A DNA stretch of 64,000 nucleotides from Candidatus Cloacimonadota bacterium (GCA_023954715.1 JAGSHD010000005.1:62001-126000), one strand, 5' to 3'. Positions 34,350 through 43,593 are shown, numbered from the stretch's first letter. Notes: generated from the letters alone by a model not told the origin. Numbers and translations are program-made.

Positions 34350-34931
34350 ATGAGGATAAAAGATGAGGAAAAACAACAAGCTCTATTTGAAGCTACCATT
34401 AAAATGGTCAATGAAATAGGCTTTGTTAAAAGCTCAGTAGCTAAAATTGCTGCTGAAGCTAAAGTTTCTCCAGCAACCTTGTATATTTATCATAAAAATA
34501 AAGTTGATTTACTTGTTAGTACTTATTTGCAGATAAAAAAGTCTCTTAGTATAGAGGCATTAAAAGGTTTTCAGTCCGACATGGATGTTTATGAAGGTTT
34601 AAAACTGATATGGAAAAACTTATTCCATTATTTTTCAAAACATACGGACTATTTTCAGTTTACAGAGCAGTTTTCAAATTGTCCTTATGCGAAGTTAATT
34701 AACAGAGAAGAAGTTGACTCATATTTTAGTCCTGTCTTTGAGTTGATTCAATATGGTATAGACCAAAAACTAATAAAGAATGTGGACTTTGAAATTTTAC
34801 ACTGTTTTTTGGTGGCACCGATTTTACATTTGGCTAATCCAACAATATGTAATAACTTTACAGTTAACAATGAAAACGTAGACATTGCATTTGATCTAGC
34901 TTGGGATGCTATTTCTTATAGAAATAACTAG
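34350..34931 (+). CDS. TetR-family regulator (NemR-like by context)
   Basis: A 193-residue TetR-type repressor. The N-terminal helix-turn-helix is VAKIAAEAKVSPATLYIYHK with KVDLLVSTYL after it. The C-terminal domain has cysteines (NCPYAK, LHCFLV, TICNN) that could sense electrophiles as NemR does, though that is speculative. It is divergent from the ene-reductase, which it most likely controls. Confidence 0.87.
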   Translation: MRIKDEEKQQALFEATIKMVNEIGFVKSSVAKIAAEAKVSPATLYIYHKNKVDLLVSTYLQIKKSLSIEALKGFQSDMDVYEGLKLIWKNLFHYFSKHTDYFQFTEQFSNCPYAKLINREEVDSYFSPVFELIQYGIDQKLIKNVDFEILHCFLVAPILHLANPTICNNFTVNNENVDIAFDLAWDAISYRNN

Positions 34932-34952
34932 ACCGATAAAGTTAATCTAGTT

Positions 34953-35201
34953 TTAATGTTCTACCAACAAATGTAAAAAGCCCCAGATTTTCTTAGACTT
35001 TTTTGAACCCCATTTTAAGTGGCCTTCACAAAAAGAGATGAACTTTGATTGATCTACCTGCTGTATACCTCGAGATTGACAATAAGTAAAAAATGACCTG
35101 TTTAACAGTCTAAGCTCATCATGGATTTGACTTGGCTTGAGGTAGTCAAAAAATATGATTCTATAGATCTTTGTTTGTAAGAGCTTTATTTTAATATTCA
35201 T
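34953..35201 (-). CDS. Small basic protein of unknown function
   Basis: An 82-residue basic protein. A reading from 35270 is longer, but the ATG at 35201 has GAGGT at good distance and starts the better-formed sequence (MNIKIKLLQTKIYRIIF). It contains two cysteines, no clear motif, and a lysine cluster WGSKKSKK. Unrecognised; it could be a remnant of a longer gene. Confidence 0.4.
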   Translation of the reverse strand: MNIKIKLLQTKIYRIIFFDYLKPSQIHDELRLLNRSFFTYCQSRGIQQVDQSKFISFCEGHLKWGSKKSKKIWGFLHLLVEH

Positions 35202-35476
35202 TAAGTAATACCTCGCAGCCTTCGTAACGTACCGATCGATAACATAAGTATAATACAATATTTGACTCAAAAATTCCAGTAAGTACCGCCTAATTATACT
35301 AAAGGGCAGGGTTTAGCCTAATAATATTTTTTTTATAAAATAAATTCAGACTTCTATAGGGACAAATTTTTGAGTGAAGAGTTGGACTAAGGTGAGATCA
35401 CAATACATGATATTTTGTTTAGCAAATCGATCCATGTTTAGAAATATGTGATATGAAAAATACTATTGGAGAGCTT

Positions 35477-36019
35477 ATGAAACTACTATTATTTATATTT
35501 TTAAACTTACTTTTTGTGCCACAAAATTATTCTTTCTATGAAGGACTTGATACTGATCTTGCCAATCGTATGGAAAAAGTTAGAAAAGAAAAAAGAGTTT
35601 TATCGACAAACTTGCTTGTTGAAAAGCACATGTATAGAAAGTCATCATCAGACATTAAAACTTATTTAAAACAAAATCAAGGTGTTTTAGATCAAGTTTT
35701 ATATTACTCGTTGAAAGAGAATACCCTGTATTCATTTACACTCAAAGAAACTAAAAAAATAAAATTTGAGTCCAATATAGACAAATCGAATCGAGCAAAT
35801 TTAGCAGAAAGTATCAAAGAAGTTTTGAGCAAGCGAGATAGTGATTGGTCTATAGTAGATTATAACTTTTCGATGAACGAAAAATCAGCAACATGGGGTT
35901 GGGCTCAACACTTTAGTAGAGGTTTACATTATATTACTTGTATGAACTCTAAAACTAAAAAATCGTCTGCGTTTATTATGGTTTTTATTACCAATAAAGA
36001 TAGGTTCAATCTAAAATAA
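35477..36019 (+). CDS. Small exported protein of unknown function
   Basis: A 180-residue protein starting at the ATG at 35477, chosen because GGAGAG precedes it and a signal peptide (MKLLLFIFLNLLFVPQNYS) follows directly; an upstream ATG at 35453 would add eight residues. The mature protein is lysine-rich with no known motif. MITE copy E inserted exactly at its stop codon: the left target-duplication octamer AAATAACT contains the TAA. Confidence 0.6.
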   Translation: MKLLLFIFLNLLFVPQNYSFYEGLDTDLANRMEKVRKEKRVLSTNLLVEKHMYRKSSSDIKTYLKQNQGVLDQVLYYSLKENTLYSFTLKETKKIKFESNIDKSNRANLAESIKEVLSKRDSDWSIVDYNFSMNEKSATWGWAQHFSRGLHYITCMNSKTKKSSAFIMVFITNKDRFNLK

Positions 36020-36021
36020 CT

Positions 36022-36154
36022 GTAATTGTTCAGGTGATCTCATCGATGAAATGCAAGGAGCATACAAGTTTTTCGCATTTTTAGCTTTATTGATGCGGTT
36101 TAGCTCATCATCAGCCTTTGTGAAAAAATTGAAAAATTATAGCTGAATAGTTAC
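36022..36154 (+). mobile_element. MITE copy E (133 bp, IS66-like ends)
   Basis: It begins GTAATTGTTCAG and ends CTGAATAGTTAC. Flanking octamers AAATAACT (36014) and AAATAATT (36155) match at 7 of 8. Its left half resembles copies A-C (ACAAGTTTTTCGCA) and its right half shares GATGCGGTTTAGCTCATCAT with the longer copy D, so it looks like an intermediate or recombinant form. Confidence 0.87.
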
Positions 36155-36167
36155 AAATAATTATACT

Positions 36168-36196
36168 AAAAAAAAACTCGACCATTATGATCGAGT
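36168..36196 (-). terminator. Rho-independent terminator, minus strand
   Basis: ACTCGA pairs with TCGAGT (plus two inner pairs). On the minus strand eight T residues follow the stem. It lies 16 bp past the stop of the 49-residue reading frame and is the best evidence that this frame is transcribed. Confidence 0.75.
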
Positions 36197-36211
36197 AAAT
36201 TTTATTTTTAT

Positions 36212-36361
36212 TTAAAAAGGACTAATTTCAGCTTTTGCTTCTTCTTTGGTTCCTTCGTGTTCGTTTTTTAGTATAGTTGATTTTATGTTACGTTCTTTAA
36301 TCCAATTTGCCATATCTAGCTTAACTGTCTCTTCGTGTAACTGTTCTCTTAGTTTTCCCAC
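36212..36361 (-). CDS. Possible 49-residue charged peptide
   Basis: A GTG-started frame encodes 49 residues beginning VGKLREQLHEETVKLDMANW, mostly charged and helical. An in-frame TAG lies a few codons before the GTG, and the ribosome-binding site is weak (AGTAGG). A good terminator follows at once on the same strand. It may be a real small protein or the body of a small RNA. Confidence 0.35.
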   Translation of the reverse strand: MGKLREQLHEETVKLDMANWIKERNIKSTILKNEHEGTKEEAKAEISPF

Positions 36362-36679
36362 AGGTGCCTACTTTCATTCAAGTTCATGTAAAAACAAACA
36401 AAGTCACACAAATTGTAACCTAAAAAATTAATATGACAAGGGCTAAATTTAAATAAAATTAGAGTATTTTTTAGACATCAACTCCATGATATAAATAGGT
36501 GGTCATAAATAAACACCTAGCTTTTGCATTTCAATTATTGACAAAAAAAACATAAATATACAAAGAAATATAAGTTTTAGAAAGTATCTATATAAAAATT
36601 AGAACTGTTTTTGTATACTGTGTTTGCCTTGTATACTCCAAAAATCATTATAAATACAGGCGCACTGCAAGGATAAATC
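36362..36679. other. Leader region of the M42 peptidase gene
   Basis: No gene. It contains TTGACA at 36538, a TAGGTG/CACCTA hairpin at 36496-36519, and two TATACT hexamers (36614 and 36632) in direct repeats of TTGTATACT. These are promoter-like, but I cannot pick one start site. Confidence 0.35.
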
Positions 36680-37750
36680 ATGGAAACCAAATACAAACAA
36701 TACTTTTTAGATACATTAAAGAAATTAGTCAATACACCTAGTCCATCAGGCTACACATTTCATCTTAAAAATTTTTTATTGAATGAGTTAAAACAATTTG
36801 AAAACTATGGGCAAATTCAAGTCTATAAAAATAACGGAATTGAATTTACTTTTAACCCTCAAGAAAATGAAAACAAAAGAGCTGTTTGCTCCCATTTTGA
36901 TACTTTAGGTTTATTTATTTCTCACATAGAAGGGGATGGAACCATTCGTTTAAATATGATTGGCGGATATCCTTGGACAGCTGTTGAAGGAGAGTATGTA
37001 AAAATTCATACCATGAATAATAAAGTATTTACTGGTACCATTTTGTTTCATAAAGCTTCTACCCATATATATGGTTCAGGTTATGACAAAGAGGCAAGGT
37101 CACAAGATTTGATGTATTTGCGCTTAGATGAAAAAGTTTCTTCTTTAGAGGATGTAAATGCTTTAGGTATTGTATTAGGTGACTTTGTTTCTCTTGCTCC
37201 AAGGTTTGAACATACACCGTCAGGGTTTTTAAAGTCTCGTCACTTAGACAACAAAACAGGTATTGCTCTAATTTTAACTTTAATGAAACATGCTGTAGAT
37301 AACAATTTACTTGAAAAAATAGGCCATTTTCGTTGTATATTTACATCAGGAGAAGAAATCGGGAAGGGCGCAAACTTTGTTAAAAACTTAGATGAGTTAT
37401 TGATAGTAGATAATGCTGTAGTTGGTAAAACGCAAAACTCTCTAGAAGACAAAGTTACTATATGTGTAAAAGACTCCACTGGGCCATTTGATTACTCTTT
37501 CAAAAAGCACTTGATAGATCTTTCTACAAAAAATGAAATTGATTATGTTTTAGATGTTTATAAGAGTTATGGTTGTGATTCAGAGACAGTTTTAAGATTA
37601 GGGGTTGATGTTAGAACAGCATTAATTGGACCTGGGATTGATGCTTCTCACTCTTATGAACGAACTCACATGGACTCATTGATTCAAACTTTTGCTCTTA
37701 TGAAAGAGTATTTACTATCTGAAAGCGTCCAAGAGCACATCGTTGATTGA
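36680..37750 (+). CDS. M42-family metallo-aminopeptidase-like protein
   Basis: A 356-residue cytoplasmic M42 peptidase-type protein. Metal-site blocks are CSHFDTLG near residue 75, SRHLDNKTGIAL near residue 190 (bridging Asp) and FTSGEEIGKGAN near residue 230 with the catalytic Glu pair. A late DASHSYERTH contributes the last His. It resembles the branch found in N-acetylglutaminylglutamine-amide osmoprotectant clusters, but no other gene of that system is nearby. It is 85 bp upstream of the giant radical-SAM gene on the same strand; whether it processes that system's product is open. Confidence 0.85.
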   Translation: METKYKQYFLDTLKKLVNTPSPSGYTFHLKNFLLNELKQFENYGQIQVYKNNGIEFTFNPQENENKRAVCSHFDTLGLFISHIEGDGTIRLNMIGGYPWTAVEGEYVKIHTMNNKVFTGTILFHKASTHIYGSGYDKEARSQDLMYLRLDEKVSSLEDVNALGIVLGDFVSLAPRFEHTPSGFLKSRHLDNKTGIALILTLMKHAVDNNLLEKIGHFRCIFTSGEEIGKGANFVKNLDELLIVDNAVVGKTQNSLEDKVTICVKDSTGPFDYSFKKHLIDLSTKNEIDYVLDVYKSYGCDSETVLRLGVDVRTALIGPGIDASHSYERTHMDSLIQTFALMKEYLLSESVQEHIVD

Positions 37751-37835
37751 CACTTCCTTTTTAGTTTAAAGCAACTTATCTCGAGATGAATTTTATTCAC
37801 TCAAACCCAATTTATTTATCGTTTAAGGTAATATT

Positions 37836-40800
37836 ATGAATAACGCATTGTTAATAGTTCAAGAATCAAGCGATTCTCAAAAAATATTTTTTCAGCAAAT
37901 TGCTAGAGCTTTAGATTTAGAAGTTTGTAAATTTAAAGATAAAAAAGGCAATATCCCTCTAGAAAAAGATGCTTATATAATAGCATCATGGGGAGTTTCT
38001 CTGCAAGAGCTAGAAGAGGTTGCCTTAAGTATAAAATCAATCATTCAAGATGCTCCTTTATTTTGGTTGAATGAGTATACACAAGATGAAGAAGTAAGAG
38101 AGCAAACAGGGCTAAGTGTTTGTGATGGGTTTATCGTATCTTATGATATGTTTGATACAATTCAACAGATGTCAAAGATTGAAGACATGTTTGATTTAAC
38201 TAAGATTCATGGGTTAATTATAAATCAAAAAAGTAATTTAAACTATTCACCAAAAAAGCCTAAACGAAGGGACTTTTCGCCAGAAGTTTTCACCATACCA
38301 AAAGGGGTTGACTTAGATCACGAAGGGTACTTCTCTTTTGTTACAGCACAAGGTTGTAGTAGAAGATGTCATCATTGTGCGATTCTTTCCAAAGAAGGGT
38401 TTAGAAAACGAGCAAAAGTAGATGATTTGATCAAGTATCTACAAGATTTAAATGAACAAAAAGGCTACAGAAAGTTTCATTTAGTTGATCAAACAATTAA
38501 TGACTCAAAAGAGTATTTTCAAAGTTTTTTAGAGAAGGTTATCGAGCTTAAATTAGGATACTCGTTTAAATTAAGCATGACTTTTGAAGAGATGGGAGAA
38601 AATCTATTTAATTTAATGGTGGAGGCCGGAGTAAAAACTGTAACTCTCCCGTTGTTTTCAGGATCGGATCGAGTTAATTATCACAATAATATTTCGGATC
38701 GAATGACGGTGATTAAAAAGAATTTGACTCGTTTTTCACAATGCGGAATTAAAGTACACTTAAAAAGCTATGTAGGATTACCCCATGAAGAATATGGAGA
38801 CTTTTTTCAAACTCTTCAGTTTTTGGAGTCACATAGTAGGTATATAGATCAAATTACTTCGATCGAGCCTGCTATTTTAGAGCCAAATAGTTTCTTTTAT
38901 AGAAGACACTCAGAAAATAAAATAGCAATTTCACCCGGTGTATATAACTCCTTTGTTAGAGAAGAGTCAGATCATTTAAATGACTATGGAGCCAGACTAG
39001 AAAAGGCTCACTTTTTACAAAAGAAAATGAAGTCTTTGGGTTTGTATCAAAAAGATATTTCGAGTAATTATAGTGATGAAAATATTAATCAAAAATATGC
39101 AGAATTCAAAAAAAGTAAAGTAGATATTGCTTTGGTTACATGTCCACCATGGGGGTATTTAAACCCTCCAGCGGGTATTGCAAAGCTGTCTTCTTATCTA
39201 CGAAGTAAAGATAAAATTGCTCAAGTTTTTGACTTTAACGTGAAATTTTACTCCGTTTATGAAGAGTTACAACGCCTATGGCACGTAGAAAACAAATCTT
39301 ACTGGTCCAATGATATTACTTTTGATGTGATCTTACATTTATACGAAGATGATATCGAAGAAGCAGTAGAGTCGATCTTAAAATCGAATACCAAATTAAT
39401 AGGTTTTTCAGCGGTAGATCCAAAAGAGCGTATGACCATTGAGTTTATTAGAAGATTACGCGAAAGAGACAGTGAGCTTACCATTATTTTAGGGGGGCCA
39501 GTTTGTGGAACCACCGAATATAGAAATATATTTAGAGACAAACTGGGGCAACATGGGGTTAATTTATATGCTATAGGTGAAGGTGAAGAAACCCTAATGG
39601 ATATCTTGCGCAATTATGAGCAGCAAAAGCCATTAGAAGGGATTTTAGGCACATGTCATTTAGATAAAGATCTAAATTGGGTTTTTGCAGAAAAGCGGCA
39701 ATTTATAAACTTATTAGATATGCCAATCACAACTTTTGAGGAGTTTGATCTTAGTGATTATAACTGCCAAGAGTTAATTATAGAGTGGTCAAGAGGTTGT
39801 ATCGGTACTTGTGCATTTTGTAAGGCAAAAGTATTAGATGGAATGTTTAGAAACTATAGTCCAGAACACATTGTAGAGTCTCTAAGATACTACTCTGAAG
39901 TTTTAAAGATACAAGACTATACAATTTGTGATTTAGCCTTTAATGGCAACTGGAAAATGCTTGAAAAAGTAGCGGACTTATTGATTGAAGCCAACCTAGA
40001 TATACGGCTAAAGGCCCAAGGAATACCTCGACGACAAATGAAGCTACCTTTGTTGCAAAAGTTCAAGAAAGCTGGTTTTGTTGAAATTCAATGGGGGATC
40101 GAATCAGGCTCGGATAAAGTACTAAAAGCAATGGATAAAAGCTGGATGTTTACTATCGAAGAAGCGCAAGAGGTTGTTCGAAATTGTCATTTAGCAGAAA
40201 TTCGTACCTATATGTTTTGTATCGTAGGATTTCCAACTGAAGAAGAAGAAGACTTTCAAATGACTTATGATTTTATTGATAGAAACTCTGAGTATTTGGA
40301 TATGGTTAAATCTGTAAATGGTTTACATATTATTACGGATACTCCCGTTCATCATAAAGCCGAAGAGTTTGGCTTAGTTTTACCAGAAGAAAACTATCAT
40401 TACTTGTGGAGTATGCCCGGAAACACACATGAAATCCGCCAAGACAGAACGAAAAGATTATTAGAGTTAATCAAAGTCAAAGGCTTAGCTTGTATTGAAA
40501 CAAATCTATTAGAAGGTCGACAATTTGAACTATTAAAAGACTATAAAGAAAAGTATATTCCAATGGATGAGAGAGTAGACTTTTTGGTTCGTGATATTAA
40601 TACCTTGATTGACTATCGCATGAACGCTCAAGAAGAGTGGACTCAAAGCATAGATGTCCGAGGAGAGTTTTTACAAAATAATAGAGACTTAATTGGCGTA
40701 TTTCATGGTAAAAAATCCCTAACGACTCCCGATATTGTTGAGATTGATTTATCCAATAATTGTAATTTTAAATGTGTTGGCTGTTGGTGTCATTGCGATC

Positions 40801-42188
40801 ACTTAAAAGAGCTAAAAACACCTGCTCAACTACGAAAAAAGCGATTACCTTTAGATACATTGCAAAGATTAATCAAAGATCTAGCAGAGTCTGGTACCAA
40901 AATTATTCAATTAGCTGGTCCAGGGGAGCCTTTTACTCATCCAGATATTATGGATATTATTCGTTATATTAAAGGAAACGGCCTAGAGCTACATATAATA
41001 ACTAACTTCTCTTATATTACCTTTGAGATAGCACAAGAGTTAATGGACTTAAAGGTAGACCAGATTACTGCCTCTGTTTGGGCCGGAAGTGACGAAGTTT
41101 TTGAAAAGACTCATCCAGATACTAAAAAGTCGACCTTTCATAAAATCAAAGAAGCCATGACCTTTATTGGTAATAACAAAAAATATAATCAATATCCACG
41201 AATCAAAATTTATAATGTTATAAATAAGTATAATTGTAACGACATTGAAGCCATGGTTGACTTTGGCTTAGAGGTAAGAGCCGACACAATGGAGTTTACT
41301 GCAGTTGATACAGTTGAAGGTAAAACAGACTTTTTATCTTTGTCTTTAGAGGATGTATTGTCAATTGAAGAGCAGTTTAAACGCGTATCAGAGCGGGCAA
41401 CCTATCCAGACCCTCCCGGTTGGAAACACTTAAAAAATCTCACCAAAGAACAGCGTGAAGAGCATTACGAGTTACACGCTAAGTTTTTTACGGATTTAGG
41501 GGATTACCAGGGGTTTGAATACGAAGAAGTAAATAAAGTTATGACTTGTAAAGCGGGTTTGTCTAATGAGCGAATGGATCATGACCCACAAGATGTTTGT
41601 GCTAATATTTTTTATTTTCCTCAATCTGCTTGTACGAGCTGTAAACTTCAACCAGAGTGCGAGATTGATCCAAAAACATTTAGTGTAAAAACCCGCTTCT
41701 TTTCAGTTTTGGGATATGGGACATTTATAAGACGAGCAAAGTTGTCTGCAATGGAGCGCGAGCGAAAGCAAGAGTTGATAGGACAGCAAGAAGCAGAGTT
41801 AAAACAAAGTTCCACAAAAAGGGATGCACGAGCCTTAGATTTGTTGCCAAAAACTCCAATGGTAGACTCGATCCCTTGCACAATTGGTTGGACATACTCT
41901 AGAATTACTACAGACGGAGACGTGATTGGTTGTTGCAAAGGTTATAATAAAACACTAGGTAACCTATATGAAAACAACTTTTTATACATCTGGAATGATC
42001 ACCCAATGCAAGAGTTTCGTTACAAAGGTAAAAACTTCAATAAATCGGACTCTTACTTTGATGAAATAGGGTGTTACAAAGCTTGTGATAATGTTGGACA
42101 CAACATGAACATATATCGACGGATCAAAGCTTTAAAGCCTAGAGAGCGCAAGTGGCTAGAAGAAGAAGCAAAGCTGATTCGTCCATAG
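37836..42188 (+). CDS. Giant triple radical-SAM protein with B12-binding-like and SPASM-like regions
   Basis: A single 1450-residue frame with three separate [4Fe-4S] radical-SAM motifs: CSRRCHHC at C174/C178/C181, CIGTCAFC at C655/C659/C662 and CNFKCVGC at C976/C980/C983. Residues about 1-140 and 427-600 look like Rossmann/B12-binding modules; the second contains VTCPPWGYLNPPAGIAKL and ILGGPVCGTTEY, typical of B12-dependent radical-SAM enzymes. The C-terminus (about 1235-1420) is cysteine-rich and SPASM-like, with TTDGDVIGCC followed by GNLYENNFLYIWN. The order is B12-like, rSAM, B12-like, rSAM, rSAM, SPASM-like. AAGG precedes the ATG. A 57-residue peptide gene follows after 19 bp. The chemistry is unknown; multi-step peptide or small-molecule modification is the leading guess. 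Confidence 0.88.
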   Translation: MNNALLIVQESSDSQKIFFQQIARALDLEVCKFKDKKGNIPLEKDAYIIASWGVSLQELEEVALSIKSIIQDAPLFWLNEYTQDEEVREQTGLSVCDGFIVSYDMFDTIQQMSKIEDMFDLTKIHGLIINQKSNLNYSPKKPKRRDFSPEVFTIPKGVDLDHEGYFSFVTAQGCSRRCHHCAILSKEGFRKRAKVDDLIKYLQDLNEQKGYRKFHLVDQTINDSKEYFQSFLEKVIELKLGYSFKLSMTFEEMGENLFNLMVEAGVKTVTLPLFSGSDRVNYHNNISDRMTVIKKNLTRFSQCGIKVHLKSYVGLPHEEYGDFFQTLQFLESHSRYIDQITSIEPAILEPNSFFYRRHSENKIAISPGVYNSFVREESDHLNDYGARLEKAHFLQKKMKSLGLYQKDISSNYSDENINQKYAEFKKSKVDIALVTCPPWGYLNPPAGIAKLSSYLRSKDKIAQVFDFNVKFYSVYEELQRLWHVENKSYWSNDITFDVILHLYEDDIEEAVESILKSNTKLIGFSAVDPKERMTIEFIRRLRERDSELTIILGGPVCGTTEYRNIFRDKLGQHGVNLYAIGEGEETLMDILRNYEQQKPLEGILGTCHLDKDLNWVFAEKRQFINLLDMPITTFEEFDLSDYNCQELIIEWSRGCIGTCAFCKAKVLDGMFRNYSPEHIVESLRYYSEVLKIQDYTICDLAFNGNWKMLEKVADLLIEANLDIRLKAQGIPRRQMKLPLLQKFKKAGFVEIQWGIESGSDKVLKAMDKSWMFTIEEAQEVVRNCHLAEIRTYMFCIVGFPTEEEEDFQMTYDFIDRNSEYLDMVKSVNGLHIITDTPVHHKAEEFGLVLPEENYHYLWSMPGNTHEIRQDRTKRLLELIKVKGLACIETNLLEGRQFELLKDYKEKYIPMDERVDFLVRDINTLIDYRMNAQEEWTQSIDVRGEFLQNNRDLIGVFHGKKSLTTPDIVEIDLSNNCNFKCVGCWCHCDHLKELKTPAQLRKKRLPLDTLQRLIKDLAESGTKIIQLAGPGEPFTHPDIMDIIRYIKGNGLELHIITNFSYITFEIAQELMDLKVDQITASVWAGSDEVFEKTHPDTKKSTFHKIKEAMTFIGNNKKYNQYPRIKIYNVINKYNCNDIEAMVDFGLEVRADTMEFTAVDTVEGKTDFLSLSLEDVLSIEEQFKRVSERATYPDPPGWKHLKNLTKEQREEHYELHAKFFTDLGDYQGFEYEEVNKVMTCKAGLSNERMDHDPQDVCANIFYFPQSACTSCKLQPECEIDPKTFSVKTRFFSVLGYGTFIRRAKLSAMERERKQELIGQQEAELKQSSTKRDARALDLLPKTPMVDSIPCTIGWTYSRITTDGDVIGCCKGYNKTLGNLYENNFLYIWNDHPMQEFRYKGKNFNKSDSYFDEIGCYKACDNVGHNMNIYRRIKALKPRERKWLEEEAKLIRP

Positions 42189-42207
42189 TTAATATAGGAG
42201 GGAGCCC

Positions 42208-42381
42208 ATGAGTAAGTTATATGATAAATTAAATAAAATGTCTGTAAATGAGCTAGAGTCACTTTTAAAAAGCGGCGATGAGTTTGGATATAAATGTGAT
42301 CGTAAAGTGTTTTTGGCTTTAGTGATTAAATTAATTAAGCAAAAGAAATTAAACTCTCAACCAAAAATACAGGTACTATAG
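42208..42381 (+). CDS. 57-residue peptide, candidate substrate or partner of the radical-SAM protein
   Basis: Read directly because it is short. A strong GGAGGG ribosome-binding site sits 5 bp before the ATG, itself 19 bp after the radical-SAM stop. The peptide starts MSKLYDKLNKMSVNELESLL, has a single cysteine (YKCDRK), a hydrophobic run FLALVIKLI and a polar tail ending QPKIQVL. It could be a RiPP-type precursor modified by the radical-SAM protein, or a small helper subunit; there is no double-Gly or repeated core to decide. Its stop abuts the converging ABC permease gene. Confidence 0.75.
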   Translation: MSKLYDKLNKMSVNELESLLKSGDEFGYKCDRKVFLALVIKLIKQKKLNSQPKIQVL

Positions 42382-43593
42382 TTAAAATAAGTGCTGTACA
42401 AACTCTTTGAAGCTTGGTCTTCTATTGTACATCAAACATCCTAATCGAAAAGACTTTGCAGCTAACATTACCGCTACAATTACGCAGACTAACAAAAATA
42501 ATGGTCCTGCTATGACTTCCCATAGAGGTAGATTACCAAGACAAAAACGGCTAACTAAAACAATTGGTGATGTGATCGGAAAATAATATAAAACCTGTGA
42601 TAAAGTGCCATGGATGTCATTTAATATGATTTGTAGCACATAGATAGGTAGCATAGATCCAATAATAAAAAATGAAGATAATTGCTGTGCATCTTTGTAA
42701 TTAGATGCAATGGCACCTACTCCGATCATAGCTGCAGCAAAAAATAGAAATCCCAAAAATAATACGACAACACCAAAAACAACATGACTTATTGGTATCA
42801 ATGAAAGCTGAATTGGAATTTTCATTTGTGCAGAAAGAGCCGGGATCGCGACTAAACTCATCAATACCCATATAAGAACTTGTATTAAAGTGGCAAAGCC
42901 AAGTCCTAGGACTTTTCCACCGATGAGTTGATTGTCATTTACTGTGGACAATAATATCTCAACAGTACGATTTTCTTTTTCTTCTGAAACACTCTGTAAT
43001 AAAAATGTACTTGCAGTACTGGTGGATAGGATAAAAATAACTAAGAAAAGTAGCGGTACGATCATTTGATGAAAATCAAAGTTATTTATATTGAGCTTTT
43101 TATCGATGATTAGGAGTTTAAACTGAACACTATTAAAAATACGTTTTCTTTGTTGTTCATCTTGGATTGCCTCTAAGAGTTGTTTACGAACAAAAGACTC
43201 CGTTATTTTTTTAAAGGATTTGGAAGACCCTAAAACTTGGTTCTTTTGAGAGATGAGCTCAACTACCCCAGTTTTCATATAGTCTTTAGGAATTTTAAGT
43301 AAACCAATATACTTTTCATTTAAAAAATCTTGTTTTACTTGAGTTTCATCTTTAACTTTTACAAAATAGTCATCTTTTGAAAACTTGAAAAAGTCGCTCT
43401 CATCTATGATTGCTATTTTTTGACCTTTTTCAAACTTTTCTTGAAGTGAATTTGTGGCAAAGGTACCTGATTTATAACTTAAAAAAGAGATAAAAACAAT
43501 AAAAAGGGGTAAAAATAAAGTAACAGCAAGAAATTGCCATCGTTTGGCAGTTTGTAGAAATTCAAATTCGGCGACAATTAGAGTTTTTTTCAT
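42382..43593 (-). CDS. ABC-2-type permease (NatB-like)
   Basis: A 403-residue ABC-2 family membrane subunit. One N-terminal membrane segment is followed by a large outside domain (about residues 40-165), then five or six segments, with QSVSEEKENRTVEILLSTV, a NatB/YhaP signature, before the second membrane block. The start is placed at the ATG at 43593, which overlaps the ATPase stop (ATGA) and follows GGAGAGG. The partner ATPase is directly upstream. Relatives export sodium, peptides or lipids; the substrate is unknown. Confidence 0.85.
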   Translation of the reverse strand: MKKTLIVAEFEFLQTAKRWQFLAVTLFLPLFIVFISFLSYKSGTFATNSLQEKFEKGQKIAIIDESDFFKFSKDDYFVKVKDETQVKQDFLNEKYIGLLKIPKDYMKTGVVELISQKNQVLGSSKSFKKITESFVRKQLLEAIQDEQQRKRIFNSVQFKLLIIDKKLNINNFDFHQMIVPLLFLVIFILSTSTASTFLLQSVSEEKENRTVEILLSTVNDNQLIGGKVLGLGFATLIQVLIWVLMSLVAIPALSAQMKIPIQLSLIPISHVVFGVVVLFLGFLFFAAAMIGVGAIASNYKDAQQLSSFFIIGSMLPIYVLQIILNDIHGTLSQVLYYFPITSPIVLVSRFCLGNLPLWEVIAGPLFLLVCVIVAVMLAAKSFRLGCLMYNRRPSFKEFVQHLF

